Assembly: GCA_964036045.1 (NCBI GenBank) | Contig: OZ038383.1 | Location: 11,734,430-11,798,429, forward strand | Direction: 5' to 3' | DNA: 64,000 bases | Source: Eutreptiella sp. 'Long Island Sound 2002' | Lineage: Eukaryota > Euglenozoa > Euglenophyceae > Eutreptiales > Eutreptiaceae | Shown here: one piece after another, positions 55,304-64,000 of the stretch | Numbering within the stretch: position 1 is the stretch's first letter | Layout: each line of letters opens with the position of its first letter | The notes under the pieces: generated by a model | The model's database searches: none | What the model was told of the DNA's origin: nothing | Seen by the model: only the letters and a program-made list of their open reading frames with translations | Made by a program: the position numbers and the translations under genes

Positions 55304-55306
55304 TAG
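55304..55306 (+). promoter_or_regulatory. Gag-pro stop codon, candidate readthrough site (element C)
   Basis: GAG GAG TAG GGG GGC GGC TCC: gag and protease are in the same frame across this single UAG. The same codon and context occur in D (58974-58976), and A has UGA CGG at the aligned place. The context resembles gammaretroviral gag UAG G readthrough. Confidence 0.65.
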
Positions 55307-55978
55307 GGGGGCGGCTCCGAAGAGGAGGACTTGGTTTTCCGGATCCTCGTGAAAATTGGGGATCAAGTTTTTCGAGCGGTGGTTGACACCGGTGCAACAC
55401 TTTCCATAGTGGCCCGGTGCCTGCTAAGGAATTTCAAGAAAACTAAGACCGTGGCCATAAGAGTAGGGGATGGGCGTACCATCCATTCGTTGGGGGGAGT
55501 GCATGTGACTATATGCTTGGGCGACGAAACTGTGACCCAACACCGCAGAGTGCTGGACACCGACGCCTTTGACATCGTCATTGGTACCGACTTCCTACGA
55601 AGAAACCCCCAGGTAAAAGTGCTGTCTCTCCAGCACCCCTATTCTTTGCACTGCGACTTTGGCAGTGGGCTCTTCTCCGTACCTTTGGAGCTGTCAGGAC
55701 GAAAAGACTCAGGGCTGCGCTATGCATCCAAGACTAACTATCGTACTGAAAACTACCAATTGGCCCGTCACGTTCTTGAAAATGGACTGGCGGCCCTTCA
55801 GGTAAACCTGGATGAGATCCAAGTGGAATTGTTTGCGAGCCGACAACAGCACATCATGCAGTTCTACTGCTCGAAACATTTAAACAACGCTTTCCGTTTC
55901 TTCTGGAAAGCAATGGGCCTAGCGTATGCTAACCCTCCCTTCTCCCTGCTCGCGAAGGTTCTAACCAAAATCGCTTAT
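55307..55978 (+). pseudogene. Element C protease and start of Dam-like domain, truncated
   Basis: LVFRILVKIGDQVF, VVDTGATLSIVAR (catalytic DTGA), VAIRVGDGRTIHSLGG, VLDTDAFDIVIGTDFLRR, then IQVELFASRQQHIMQFYCS and FFWKAMGLAYANPPFSLLAK. The NPPF motif is intact. The frame is cut at KIAY by the 5' LTR of element D. The rest of C's pol gene is not in the window. Confidence 0.88.
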
Positions 55979-56683
55979 AGTAAGAAAAAGTCACTGCCAT
56001 GTCTTTCTTGGAGGGCTTGATCCAGGCCAAGCCCCCCTTAAAACCCTTTTGTTGATGCGCAGACAAACCTAAGTGTTTTTATCTCTTTTTGGATGCCTAG
56101 AGTACACTTTCTCAAAGTAACTAGGGTTGTGACCCTAGCCCCCCATGAAGTTCACGCCTACCACTCAACTGAGCGGAGGTACCTTCCTTCATGGAGGATA
56201 CACCGAAATAAAATAGGCATTTCATGCTTCAGGCCTTGGAGGTTAAGCCTAGTGGTCTCCCACCCCAAGACCCCTATACTCAATTGTTCCTACCACTTAT
56301 TGTGGTCCTACTTTGTAACTGTTTCTGAATTCAGTTGCTTGGCCAAGTCATTTTCTGTGTGGTCCTGACATCTATGCCCCACATTCCTAACCAGCACCAT
56401 TACACCCAAAACAGTGCACATGAAGTCCCTAATGCTATCTCTGAGGCAAGAGTCAGACCAATTTTCATATAAAATCTTTTGTATTATCCATTTGTGATTG
56501 AATCTTTGTGTATAAACCTGCTTTGTCTATCCGCAGCCCTTCTGTGTTACACTGGATTCCAAAACCAATCATTGATTCGATCCACATCCTGTTCTTGCTC
56601 TACTTGCTGCTTTGGTTTGGGTTTTCAACTACAAAACCTGCAGGATTTCATCAAAATATCTAGGGCATAAATCAAGGACATCT
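55979..56683 (+). repeat. Element D 5' LTR
   Basis: Starts AGTAAGAAAAAGTCACTG. The preceding bases CTTAT (55974-55978) belong to C's coding sequence, as the alignment with D (ATCGCTTATGAG) shows. D's 3' LTR lies beyond the window. Confidence 0.92.
56468..56475 (+). promoter_or_regulatory. Candidate TATA box of element D LTR
   Basis: TATAAAAT at the position equivalent to 52830 in element C. Confidence 0.45.
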
Positions 56684-56685
56684 TT

Positions 56686-56697
56686 CCGGTAGCAGAG
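56686..56697 (+). promoter_or_regulatory. Primer-binding site of element D
   Basis: CCGGTAGCAGAG directly after the LTR, as in C. Confidence 0.65.
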
Positions 56698-56769
56698 ACA
56701 GTCCCTTGTGACCCTTTGAACCGACCCTGAGAAGAAGTGCAGCACACAAAGCTCAACAACAAGTTCATC

Positions 56770-58973
56770 ATGTGCACGCCAAGCGTCAGGACCTGGCCCA
56801 TCAGAACTGTCCAAGTGCAAATGGGCAGCATGGCCCACCCAATGAGTGAACCACCTTACCGAGCTCCACAACATCTCAGTGGCGCATCTGGGTCCGAAGA
56901 AGATCCAGAGCGCAGAAGGGCGGAAGAAAATAAAGGCCTTACCACCGAGGCCTTAGCGGCCCACGGTGGAGACAGCTTCAGTCATCTCCACAGAAGTGTA
57001 GCAGCCTCAGTATCCAGATCGAACTGTCCGGCTTCATCCTCAACAGCGATTGAAGGCCCTGAGGAGTATGAGGAACTGAGGAAGAAAATGGATGAATACA
57101 TCCTCCATGAGGAGTACTACAAATCGATTCGTGGAGAAGATGGAGAGGAGCCATTGGCAGTACATGGATCCAGACCACATACAGACCTAGGGTCCTACAC
57201 GCACTCTGGCTCGCCGTCCGACAGAGCCGAGACTGCATCCCTGCCAAGACGACCAAGACCTGAGTATCCAAGAGCATGTTGTCCAACCCCAAGGGCTCCC
57301 GAAGTGGGCCCGACTCGAGTTGAGGAACAACATCATCCAAGGCCAACCTACGGTGCCCTGGATCATACGGCCGAACTGTTGGCCAAACTCCTGTCTGGAT
57401 CAGAAGATCCAGATGTGACGGCCCTATCGGAGGCCATTAAGGCTAAACTGGGTATTGCAGAACCCTTACCCAAGCCAGAGTTACCCTCTCACTCTCCAGG
57501 ACTGAGTACCCTGGCCAAAGATCTTAAGAGATCAAGGGTCTCAAGGCTGTTGCCTAAGGTCACCTGCCCCAGCCCCTTTCACCCCCGTGCCAGGACTGTG
57601 CCCATGGCTGAACTACAGGACGTGCCTGTCACAGAGATTGAGAAAAGAGGACTGTCAGCCCTGGCACCTCTTGCCGGCGTGTTGCCTTCTGGCCTAACTC
57701 TGGGGGGTGGAAAGACGGGCAGACGTATTGCCCAGGCGAACATCCAGCTGGAACTGCCGGAGTTCGACCCCAAAAATCTGCCCAAATGGGCAGAAGAATT
57801 TGCAGAGTTCCTTTTGCTGACTGGCCAATCCCATGTGGATGTGGCCACCAAATGCTCCCTGCTGAAACGCTCATGCAAAAAGAAATTTGTGCAAAAACAG
57901 GTGAAACAGATTGTGAAAACCTGTTCTACCTGGGCAGAGGTACTCCTGAGGTTGGAGAAAACATTCCCAGTCTATGAGACTGACCTCAGCGTACGCACAC
58001 AGATCGAGGAGCTACCTATGCTCCCTGAGTTTCCATCCGCTGCGCGAATTTCTGAATATGTGTGCGACTTGGAGTACTTGTTTTCGAGGATGAACGTGGG
58101 CTCCTACGGAGCCACCGAGCCCCACCTGTGGCTCATGAGTAAGATCCCCCAACGTACGTGGGATGATTGCCGCTCCACCTCTCAGAGGAAGAGCAGGACC
58201 CACTCGTACGATGAACTGGTGGACCTCTTGATTCAGCTAGCTCTTGAGAGACAGAATGACTCCCACGTGGAGAAATTCCTCAAGAAGCATTTGGGTTGAG
58301 GTGGCACCCCTACCCCCGAACTTGGCGAATGGAAAGGGCCTAAAAATCCCACTAACACCAACCAGGGAGGTGGTAAAGGGAGGGGTAACCTACGTGCCAT
58401 GAATGAGGTTAAACCTGATGCAGGTACACCCACCCTGTTCTACTGCAAGCCTGTCAATGACAAGGGGGGACCTTGTCATGCCTCTGACTGCGATCTCTGC
58501 AGTGGCTGTATGCTGCAGATGAAACGTCAGCAGCATACCAAAGATGGGAAAACTGTGACCCATCAGGACCATTTCATGTGTACCATCACCTGCGGTTACT
58601 GTCGCAAACGTCGTCACTATGAGGACAATGCCACATCAAGAAACGCGAGAGTGACAAACTCAAGCGTCAGGAGGCGGAACGCCAGAAGACCCAAACGCCC
58701 GCCAGAAATCCCCCGAATGGGGATAAAGGTGGTAAAGGAGGTGGCAAGGGGGGTGGCAAAAATGGACCCCCCAACCCCCAGGGGCGCTCATCAGCGCCCG
58801 TTGCTACACCCACTCCTGCTGCTACACCCGCTCCTGCCGCAGGTGACCCCAAGAAGCGCCCCCAAGGGGATAACGCTACCCCTGAGGGGAATAATTCCAA
58901 GAAGAGGCGCTTGGCCTGGATGGCCAAGTTTCTCATTGCTGCAGGGCTGGATGTCAAGTTCCCTACTGAGGAG
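56770..58973 (+). pseudogene. Element D gag, with TGA and a knuckle-breaking frameshift
   Basis: ATG 56770 (MCTPSVRTWPIRTVQV) aligns with the start of C gag. The frame is open to TGA 58297-58299, where C has CGA in HMGRGG, a CpG transition. It contains IQLELPEFDPKNLPKWAEEF, LLLTGQSHVDVATKCSLLKR and WLMSKIPQRTWDDCRSTSQR. After the TGA the same frame continues to FYCKPVNDKGGPCHASDCD and CTITCGYCRKRRHYEDN. A one-base loss at about 58624 then destroys the last Cys of the CX2CX4HX4C knuckle. In the corrected frame the tail ends in WMAKFLIAAGLDVKFPTEE before TAG 58974. Confidence 0.88.
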
Positions 58974-58976
58974 TAG
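58974..58976 (+). promoter_or_regulatory. Gag-pro stop codon, candidate readthrough site (element D)
   Basis: GAG GAG TAG GGG GGC GGC TCC GAA GAG, identical to element C, with gag and protease in the same frame on either side. Confidence 0.65.
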
Positions 58977-60450
58977 GGGGGCGGCTCCGAAGAGGAGGAC
59001 TTGGTCTTCTGGATCCTTGTGAAAATCGGGGATCAGGTTTTTCGAGAGGTGCTTGACACCGGTGCAACACTTTCCATAGTGGCCCGGCGCCTGCTAAAGA
59101 CTTTCAAGAAAACTAAGACCGTGGCCATAAGAGTAGGGGATGGGCGTACCATCCATTCCTTTGGGGGGGGTCAATGTGACTATATGTCTGGGCGACGAAA
59201 CCGTGACCCAACACTGCAGAGTGCTGGACACGGACGCCTTTGACATCGTCATTGGCACCGACTTCCTACGAAGAAACCCCCAGGTAAAAATGCTGTCCCT
59301 CCAGCGCCCCTATTCTTTGCACTGCGACTTTGGCAGTGGGCTATTCTCCGTACCTTTGGAGCTGTCAGGACGAAAAGAGTCTGGGCTGCGGTACGCATCC
59401 AAGACTAACTATCGTACTGAAAACTACAAATTGGCCCGTCACGGTCTTGAAAATGGACTGGCCGCCCTTCAGGTAAACCTGGATGGAATCCAAGTGGAAT
59501 TGTTTGCGAGCCAACAACAGCACATCATGCAGTTGTACTGCTCGAAACAACTGAACAATGCTTTCCGTTTCTTCTGGAAAGCAATGGGCCTAGCGTATGC
59601 TAACCCTCCCTTCTTCCTGCTCGCGAAGGTTCTAACCAAAATCGCTTATGAGGGAGGAAGGGTTGTTATGTGCACCCCTGACTGGGGCTGCTCTTGTGAA
59701 CATGCTTACTGGCGCCGTATGCTAGATCGAATGACCGTGGGAAGAGTGCAACTCCCCGACGGCCCCATCTATGTGCCTGAGGACTCAGACACAGCTATAC
59801 AGTCCCCTGAGTGGGCCAGTTTCCTGTCCATCGTCGATGGATCTCTCAATCCTGTACCCCTGTGTGACCTAGACCAGGTGCTACTGAAAGAGGTCATGGC
59901 CGAAAATCGTGGCCTGACCCTTTATGATCTCAAAAATCGATCTTCTGAGCACCTATCTGCCACACTTACAGGGTGTGAGTCTCCCGATGACTATCTGGAA
60001 CCTGCAGCTGTTAAGAAGGATGCTGACGACCAACTGTCTGAGATCGCCAGCACTATTCATTGTGTTGATCCCAGCTGTGTTGACCTAAAACATAGTGCCT
60101 TCCTAGCCCAGCTGTTGCTAGAGGAGGTAGATCTAGAGTCAACCTCTGAACCCGCTTCCCCTGTTGGGAAGCCAGTGCTACACATGCAGCCTATGCACAC
60201 AGGTCAACCCGTGGCCCAGAGTCATGATGCTCTGGCGCGGCCTGCTGCTAATAACATGCCATTGTCTGAGCATGACACTCAGGAACTCCGGCGGCTGTTG
60301 TACCTAAAGGCCGAAGGTATTGAACGCCAAGGGCGGCTGCAATACCTCAGACAGACCTGGAAATCCTCCATCTGGTCTGAGGAGGACGATGAGTCCTATA
60401 CGCTGCCTGATCCTGAGATACCTCTAGTGTATTCTCTGCACTATGGGTAG
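58977..60450 (+). pseudogene. Element D protease, Dam-like domain (NPPF intact) and linker
   Basis: Protease: LVFWILVKIGDQVF, VLDTGATLSIVAR, then a G-run frameshift at about 59162-59170, then VLDTDAFDIVIGTDFLRR. Dam-like domain (about 59470-59790): IQVELFASQQQHIMQLYCS, FFWKAMGLAYANPPFFLLAK, RVVMCTPDWGCSCEHAYWRR, MLDRM and VQLPDGPIYVP. The NPPF tetrapeptide is the position of the catalytic motif IV of N6-adenine methyltransferases. About 220 residues of acidic linker follow, ending SLHYG before TAG 60448-60450. Linker and RT are in the same frame across that TAG. Methyltransferase activity is inferred from motif order only. The domain could instead be a structural relic. Confidence 0.75.
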
Positions 60451-61571
60451 CAATGTCCCCCTGAGTGGGACGATGGTTCTGTGCCTGCCAAAACTGCTGA
60501 TCGGCAGAAAAAGAAAGAACATGGAAAAAGCAACCTCCATGCTGAGGAAGATTTCCTTCAGAAACTCAAGAGTCTTAACCTTGACCCCCGCCTGAAGAAA
60601 CTGCTGATAACCTATGAGGAGGTGTTTGGCGCTTTGCCGCCTCCCCTTTCTTGTAAGAAACTGGTCCAGATGGACCTGAAATTGAAACCAGAATTTGAAA
60701 AGACGCGAGTGAGGCGTCGTCCCTATCCCGCTCCACAGGAACAGGTTGAAGAAATCGAGCGCCAGATCCAGGAATGCATTGATGCTGGCCTCATTGAAGA
60801 GTATAAGCACGGGGACTATCCCCATCACTGCAGTCCCTGTTTCCTTGTTGCTAAACCAGGGTCGACTGCCCTACGTCTGGTTGTAGACTACGGTGAGGTC
60901 AACAAGAAAACCCAGAACCACTCAGGGAGTATTTCTAACATGGAAAACACCCTGGAGCGTATTGCCAAATGCAGGTACAAGACCAAAATGGACAAACGCT
61001 CTGGTTTCTGGCAGGTGGACCTAACCGAGAGCTGTTGGCCTTTAAAACCCCTAAGGGTCGTGTCTTCAAGTGGAAGGTTATGCCTTTCGGAGTGGCTAAT
61101 GCCCCAGCGCTCTTCCAGGAGCTTATGAACAAAATGTTGTACATACTGAGGCGCAGGCCTCTAGTACAAGAGTTGCTTTCTCGGGGTGCAGAAATGGAGG
61201 CTCACATCGACGACGTGAGTTTGGGTACTAATACCAAAGAGGACCATGTCCTTCTCCTCCGTGAATTTTTCATTGTCTGTCAAGAAAACCATCTCCGAAT
61301 CAAACTCGAAAAATATGAGTTTATGAAAGAGGAGATGGAGTATTTGGGTTTGGACGTGGGGTATGGCTGGTGGAAACCAGCCGCGTCTAAGATGCAGCCC
61401 CTACAGGACATGCAGATTCGCGATGACCCTAAGGAGGGCCTACACGATGTGAGGAGTTTTGTGGGCGCCTGTAATTTCTATCGGCGTCACATCCACAATT
61501 TTACTTACTCCTCTGCACCCTTCACTGACCTAATGAAGAAAACTACTCCCTGGAGGTGGACCTCCAGATAG
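60451..61571 (+). pseudogene. Element D reverse transcriptase
   Basis: LPPPLSCKKLVQMDLKLKPE, PCFLVAKPGSTALRLVVDYG, TKMDKRSGFWQVDL, then a deletion of about 10 bases near 61025 that shifts frame, then VMPFGVANAPALFQELMN, HIDDVSLG (catalytic, His replacing Tyr), KYEFMKEEMEYLGLDVG and SFVGACNFYRRHIHNF. TAG at 61569-61571 ends the frame, which continues after it into RNase H. Gypsy-type RT. Confidence 0.93.
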
Positions 61572-63085
61572 GAAGAATGTTTCCAGGAGTTGAAGAAGAA
61601 GATTACCTCCTCCAACTGCCTGGGAGTGCCCCGCCCTGAGGGCGAGATAGTCCTGATCACTGATGCCAGTGATGTAGGGGGGGGAGGTACGATCTACCAA
61701 TGGCAGGAGCTTAACCCCGCTGAACTAACCCACTGCCATTATCGTACTACTGGACTGAACCGTGATGGTTCGTTGAAACATGACTATCCTACCAGTGAGT
61801 GGCGACTGGTGCCACTGGGACACTGGAATTGGAAATGGAACCAAGCGCGTTCCAATTACAGCACCTATGACCAGGAACTCCTGGCCGGTATGTTGGTGCT
61901 ATCGTCACAATCCCGACTCCTGGGATCTAACCCTATTGTCTGGCTGTGTGACCAGGAGCCTGTGAAGTCTTTTCAGAAGGGCCCACCACCAGAGAAAGCA
62001 AAGCTAAAACGGTGGTGGACTTACCTGAGCCAGTTCAGGCTGACAGTGCATCATATCCCCGGGATAAAGAATGAACTGTCTGACTATATATCGCGCAACA
62101 ACTTCGATGCGCTTATTGGTGAGAGCTCCCAGGCGCTCGCCAGAGAGGCTTTCCAGCGTATGGATGTCCAGCTTGACCTGTCCGTGCGCACTGCTGGAAT
62201 CCTGGAGGGTTGGAGTCTAACCGACTATCAGTCAGAGTATGAAGAAATTCTCCAAACCCTCAGCACTGGTCTCGAACCCCGTGTCATTGACGGGCACCAG
62301 TGGTATAAAAACAATCAGTACCTCTTCTACGAGGACCGAATCGTGGTGCCTGAGGCACGACTGGATGGGTGCCTACAGTGGTCCCATCTCAGTTCTGGTC
62401 ACACTGGCGCTAATCGCTCAGTGGACTTCTTCCGTGAATGTTTCTACTCTAGTCTAACCCTGACTGAACTGAGGTCGCGTATGCAGACCATTGTGGATGC
62501 TTGTGGCTGTCATGCCAGCAAGCAGAGCGACAGTAGGGATAGGGGCCGGATCTCCAGCTTACCCATACCCTATTGTGCTAACTCTCTTCTCTACCCGGAA
62601 TTCATCCACGGCCTACCACGCTTTGGCGGCTATGATAGTTGCCTCGTGGTCACCTGTGGTCTATCTCGCTTCACCCGTGTGTTCCCTTGCAGTAAGAAAA
62701 TCACAGGTGAGCAGACTGTGAAAATATTGTTCGAACAATGGTTCGAACCCTATGGAGCACCTAAGCAGGTGCACTCTGATGAGGATGTACGCATCCGCAG
62801 TGACACTGGCCGGTACAAACGAGTGCTAAATGCCCTCAACGTGGAAGTAACCACAGGTGTGCCCTATACCCACACGTCTAACCCTCTCTGTGAGAGACAG
62901 AACCGTGTGGTGGAGCAAAACTTAAGAATCCTGATGAAACAGGAGCGCACCAAGGACTGGGTACGCCTAGTGCCCTGGGCAGTGCTGACCATGAACTCAC
63001 AGCGGAGCTCTTCTACGGGTTTCACCCCCCACGAACTGTTCCATGGAGGACGACCTGCTTGGTTCTTCAAAACCCCCTTTTCTTG
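61572..63085 (+). pseudogene. Element D RNase H and integrase core
   Basis: RNase H: VLITDASDVGGGGTIYQW, NYSTYDQELLAGMLVL, VWLCDQEPVKSF and IKNELSDYISR. Integrase zinc finger: HLSSGHTGANRS with DACGCHASK, where the last zinc Cys is replaced by Ser. Core: LLYPEFIHGLPRFGGYDS, with Glu where A and B have the catalytic Asp; VHSDEDVRIRSD and PLCERQNRVVEQNLR retain the second Asp and the Glu. The frame ends in KTPFS. One base is gained or lost near 63055 and the protein goes on in the next frame. The missing first Asp would abolish strand transfer. Confidence 0.92.
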
Positions 63086-63771
63086 AGGACTCCAAGAGCC
63101 CTGTGGGAGATTGGCTGGAACACAAGCAGTCTCTGGCTAACCAGGCTGGTACTAACCTGAGACACATTCGTGACCGTGAACAGAGCCGACGGATCCGCCT
63201 ACGGCGACCTGCCAGCTTCAAGGTTGGTGACCTTGTTTTGGTACAGCATTCACGCCTACCCTCCTGGCCACGTAACTGCCTACAGGACCCTTACTTTGGA
63301 CCCTATCGTATCATCAGGATAGATGGATCCAGGATCCATGTCAGGTGCAGTCCATGTCTAGGGCGTGAACTGCTGTGTGCACCTAAGCAGTTGAGGCACT
63401 ATCACTCTCCTGACGACTTGTCTTGGGATGAGTGGCGCCTCAGTGACAGTGAGGTTGAGCGTATAGATCTAGAGAACGCTGCCAGTCCAGAGGAGGCAGA
63501 CGAACTCGAAGAGATGACTGCCGATGAGATGGCAGTCGATGGTTACTACGTGGCTGCAGGTATTGCTCGCCACGAGTATAAACAGGACTGGAAATTCCTA
63601 ACGCTGTGGGAGGGCTATGGGTTATCCGAGGCGACCTGGGAACCTATGTCAGCCTTCATACAACCAGATGGGAGTATCAACCCCATCTTCCGCACTTACC
63701 TCGTTGAGAACAAACAGGGGCAGCTCCTAACCCGTGCTGAGACTATGTCCCAGCGTAAGAAGCGAAACTAA
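63055..63771 (+). pseudogene. Element D integrase tail and chromodomain
   Basis: Continues the integrase: EDSKSPVGDWLEHKQSLANQ, FKVGDLVLVQHSRLPSWPR, DPYFGPYRIIRIDGSRIHVR, then an acidic hinge and the chromodomain YYVAAGIARHEYKQDWKFLT-LWEGYGLSEATWEPMSAFI. It ends MSQRKKRN and TAA at 63769-63771. Aromatic residues of the chromodomain cage are partly present (Y, W, W). Confidence 0.92.
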
Positions 63772-64000
63772 TTTCCCTGTGTCAGTCTACTGACAGGTGC
63801 AGTGAGCACTCTTTTGCAGACGTGCCTGTGTATGGGTGTAAGAGCAGTTGTCACAGTTGCCCCGCATTGCATCGCAGAACAGGACCGTTAGCCCCCCGTG
63901 ACAACCACTCCCTCGCCGTAGGCCATTGGTTTTTTCACAGACTACTGCTTACTGAGCACTGCACTGACCCTGTCTGTGCCCTGCAGACCCATGCCTATGG
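63772..64000. other. Start of 3' untranslated region of element D
   Basis: No coding potential. The polypurine tract and 3' LTR are expected beyond the window. Confidence 0.6.

Larger units (their letters stand above)
55979..64000 (+). mobile_element. Element D: Ty3/gypsy chromovirus, 3' end outside window
   Basis: Order: LTR, primer site, gag, UAG, protease, Dam-like domain, linker, RT, RNase H, integrase, chromodomain. It is close to C over the shared 3.6 kb and more distantly related to A. It has at least five frame-breaking lesions (58297, 58624, 59165, 61025, 63055 areas) and additional stops at 60448 and 61569, so it is inactive as read. It is inserted in C's pol gene. Confidence 0.93.

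Overview
This is nuclear DNA from a eukaryote, very probably a unicellular alga. Four things point that way: spliced, intron-rich coding sequence at the left end; abundant LTR and non-LTR retrotransposons; long satellite arrays; and a fragment of a plastid rps4 gene inserted into the nuclear DNA (8317-8952). The rps4 fragment and the overall style suggest a green-lineage or related alga. I cannot name a species.

Layout. 1-6.2 kb: part of a multi-exon gene of unknown function. At least three of its exons (1-271, 881-1249, 3347-3718) are duplicates of one another with matching 1-1 intron phases. An intron holds a 541-bp MITE with a perfect 8-bp target duplication (1816-2356). 6.2-9.2 kb: satellite with a unit of about 196 bp, interrupted by the plastid fragment and a (TA)n tract. 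9.2-22.2 kb: mostly non-coding. It holds an 840-bp near-perfect palindrome (10506-11345), minisatellites, G-rich repeats, a 200-bp assembly gap, a cluster of short GC palindromes, and the first copy of a 0.75-kb dispersed repeat.

22.2-33.1 kb: a decayed non-LTR retrotransposon of about 9.3 kb sits inside a second 196-bp satellite array. Its reading frame is essentially continuous for 5 kb and encodes, in order, an acidic ORF1-like region, a novel domain, an AlkB-type Fe(II)/2-oxoglutarate dioxygenase, a Cys/His-rich region, an APE-type endonuclease, reverse transcriptase and RNase H.

34.8-50.4 kb: a Ty3/gypsy chromovirus on the minus strand (element A) with both LTRs, a probable 5-bp target duplication, primer-binding site and polypurine tract. 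It is itself interrupted by a 3.32-kb insert with a perfect 5-bp target duplication and by a 1.0-kb insert. 50.4-52.3 kb: second copy of the dispersed repeat and a chimeric integrase remnant (B). 52.3-64 kb: two related gypsy elements on the plus strand. Element C is cut off inside its pol gene by the 5' LTR of element D, which runs out of the window.

The gypsy elements share an uncommon architecture: gag, then an in-frame stop, protease, a Dam-like methyltransferase-type domain carrying NPPF in C and D, reverse transcriptase with an IDD active site, RNase H, integrase and chromodomain. A stop codon sits at the gag-protease boundary of A (UGA followed by CGG), C and D (UAG followed by GGG), which suggests programmed readthrough. 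All elements carry frameshifts or nonsense codons, so none looks able to move by itself in the form read here.
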